Below, one piece after another: positions 7,370-8,716 of a stretch of DNA of 8,716 nt. The position numbers and the translations under genes were made by a program. The notes under the pieces are model-generated. The model was not told where the DNA came from and did not search any database. It worked only from the letters and a program-made list of their open reading frames with translations. Source of the stretch: an uncultured Bacteroidales bacterium. Its GTDB lineage: Bacteria; Bacteroidota; Bacteroidia; Bacteroidales; Lentimicrobiaceae. Position 1 is the stretch's first letter. Each line of letters starts with the position of its first letter. The DNA lies in the NCBI GenBank assembly GCA_937864935.1, contig CALMDN010000180.1:1-8716 (forward strand), in the 5' to 3' direction.

Positions 7370-7652
7370 TGTTAAATGCTATTCAAAGGAAATAAGAAAT
7401 AAAAAAAAGTAAACTCGGGTTTTCCGCTTTAAGATACCCCGATCATTACTCCGATCCCGGCTTCCCTGCTCCTTGCAGGTGTTTCTGATCTTTCTTCCTG
7501 AATCAGCTACACCAGTTCAATCAGAACACCATTCAGGATATGAAAAATCAATCAACCTTCCTGAGCCAATCAGGATCGTTTGTCTGATTTAACGGCTTTT
7601 GCATGTTCAAAACACCGAAATAATACCTGATAAAAGAAAAGTATCACCGGGA

Positions 7653-8642
7653 CTATGCCAGATACTGCGCCGCCACCCATTTTTCATTGATATCAATCCG
7701 GCAAAATCCATTGCGTGTTTCGTAAACCATCACCTCTTCATCTTTAACAAGAGTACCCAGTTTTGCAAAAGCAGCACCAGGACCTGACCTGACATTTAAA
7801 GTACTTGCCAGGACCTTACTTCGTCTTACTTTTATGATATATCGCTCTGCCACCCATTCATCGTTATTGCTGATGCGCAACCATCCGTTGTCCGACCCGA
7901 GAATATTGATCACAGATCCTGCACTGAGGGTAGCTGCAAGTGCGAAGCCTGTTCCGGCTCCTTTGCGGACATTGAGGGTTGGAGCAGAAACGATGCCTGA
8001 TTCTGCGCTCACAGAAGCCTCAGCGGGTTGGGAGGCTGGCTGATTCCCTCCGGCTTTTGCCAATTCAGCCTTGATCAGAGGAATGAAACCAGCCATTGCA
8101 TCTTCCGGTTTGTTGCCGCCAAAAAAAGCAGTGCCCGGACAGGATTTGGTCACACCCTTTCCATTCAAACGCTGTCCGCTGTTGAGATCGTACCAATGGT
8201 GGTAAACTATGTGGTCAGTATCCACTGGAAGGTTAAACTTTTTACATAACAAGGCATTCATTTTCAGGATGGTATCCCGATGCTCTATTGACATCTGATC
8301 CTTGCCTTTGTCGAAATTTCCGAAATGCTCAATACAGATACCTTTTGAATTGTGCCCTTTTATTCCGATGGGCACCTCGTTTAACGACCTGCAAACAGCA
8401 ATCTTCCCATCCGGAAAAGTGGTAAATGTCTGGGCAATATTGCTCCAGTTGTTGTTTACCATATGGTATTCCTTCATTGATTTTAACCTTGCAAAATGGT
8501 TGTTACCAGTGAAGTGAGTGTAGTCAGGCAAATAGGTATGGTGGTTCTGAATCAGTGAAATAACCCTGCTCACCTGCTGATTGGAGAGCCAGTTTCCAAA
8601 TTCAGCAATATCCATTAACTGAAATCCAAATTTTGTTTCCAT
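7653..8642 (-). CDS. N-acetylmuramoyl-L-alanine amidase (Amidase_2/PGRP-type) with two SH3b domains
   Basis: Predicted zinc amidase cutting the bond between MurNAc and the stem peptide of peptidoglycan. Residues 25-175 form an Amidase_2/T7-lysozyme-like fold. His34 or His35 (NHHTYLPDYTHF), His148 or His149 (VYHHWYD) and Cys168 (TKSCPG) are the likely zinc ligands. Lys166 and Tyr59 are candidates for the catalytic Lys/Tyr pair. A polar Ala/Gln/Ser linker (195-215) leads to two bacterial SH3 domains, about 217-271 and 276-329. Each starts with a TLNVR(K/S)G(A/P)G motif and ends with a WVA motif; such domains commonly bind cell wall. The N-terminus (METKFGFQLMDIAEFGNWLS) has no hydrophobic signal peptide, which is unusual for a wall hydrolase and recalls phage endolysins. 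No other phage gene is in view. ATG 8642 is the only plausible start seen, with about 74 nt of upstream DNA before the edge. Confidence 0.9.
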   Translation of the reverse strand: METKFGFQLMDIAEFGNWLSNQQVSRVISLIQNHHTYLPDYTHFTGNNHFARLKSMKEYHMVNNNWSNIAQTFTTFPDGKIAVCRSLNEVPIGIKGHNSKGICIEHFGNFDKGKDQMSIEHRDTILKMNALLCKKFNLPVDTDHIVYHHWYDLNSGQRLNGKGVTKSCPGTAFFGGNKPEDAMAGFIPLIKAELAKAGGNQPASQPAEASVSAESGIVSAPTLNVRKGAGTGFALAATLSAGSVINILGSDNGWLRISNNDEWVAERYIIKVRRSKVLASTLNVRSGPGAAFAKLGTLVKDEEVMVYETRNGFCRIDINEKWVAAQYLA

Positions 8643-8716
8643 TGGTTTTGCTTTTGGGGTTTAAGTATTGAAATTCAATTTATAACATACAATAACAACA
8701 CACACCATATTTAGTT

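Larger units (their letters stand above)
7320..7652. other. Intergenic region between the amidase and cytochrome genes
   Basis: It holds the cytochrome promoter box and Shine-Dalgarno site near its left end. The rest shows no gene. A 5-bp stem CCTGC-TCCTT-GCAGG (7465-7479) is the clearest hairpin, but no T-run follows it on either strand. A weak TGATA/TATCA pairing lies just after the amidase stop. No convincing terminator for the amidase gene is visible. Confidence 0.4.

Noticed and set aside
7465..7479. CCTGC-TCCTT-GCAGG hairpin as a terminator
   Set aside because: Only 5 bp of stem and no T-run after it on either strand.

Overview
The window looks like a chromosomal segment of a member of the Bacteroidota, probably Bacteroidales-like. 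The signs are the order of sigma-54 activator, lptE, a TPR protein, secG, groES and groEL; GroES and GroEL sequences of Bacteroidota type; two exact matches to the Bacteroidota -7 promoter element (TAnnTTTG); and a C-terminal beta-domain plus dockerin-like tail of a kind I associate with secreted Bacteroidota proteins. The species cannot be named from this. Every gene I can support is on the minus strand, so transcription runs from high to low coordinates.

Reading in the direction of transcription: (1) 8642-7653 encodes a peptidoglycan amidase with two SH3b domains and, oddly, no visible signal peptide. (2) 7319-5619 encodes a secreted seven-heme c-type cytochrome that ends in a beta-rich domain and two dockerin-like calcium loops. 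It has a good promoter and Shine-Dalgarno match, and its true start is at 7319 rather than at the upstream ATG at 7364. (3) 5618-5001 is a gene-free stretch. (4) 5000-1689 is a tight four-gene operon: a sigma-54 enhancer-binding protein without a receiver domain, the LPS-assembly lipoprotein LptE, a conserved acidic TPR protein, and the translocon subunit SecG. The junctions are an 11-nt overlap, a 6-nt gap and a 26-nt gap. A strong Rho-independent terminator follows secG at 1631-1667. (5) 1436 to the left edge is the groES-groEL chaperonin operon, with groEL cut off by the window after about 373 codons.

The operon in (4) combines a transcriptional activator with outer-membrane biogenesis (LptE) and protein export (SecG), followed by the chaperonins. 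The gap between the secG terminator and groES is the most structured non-coding DNA here. It holds a perfect 14-bp inverted repeat with a 13-nt spacer that does not resemble CIRCE, and a near-match to a sigma-54 promoter that lacks the -12 GC.

I do not see a clearly new multi-gene system. The most unusual items are the cytochrome-dockerin fusion, the groES upstream architecture, and the leaderless amidase.
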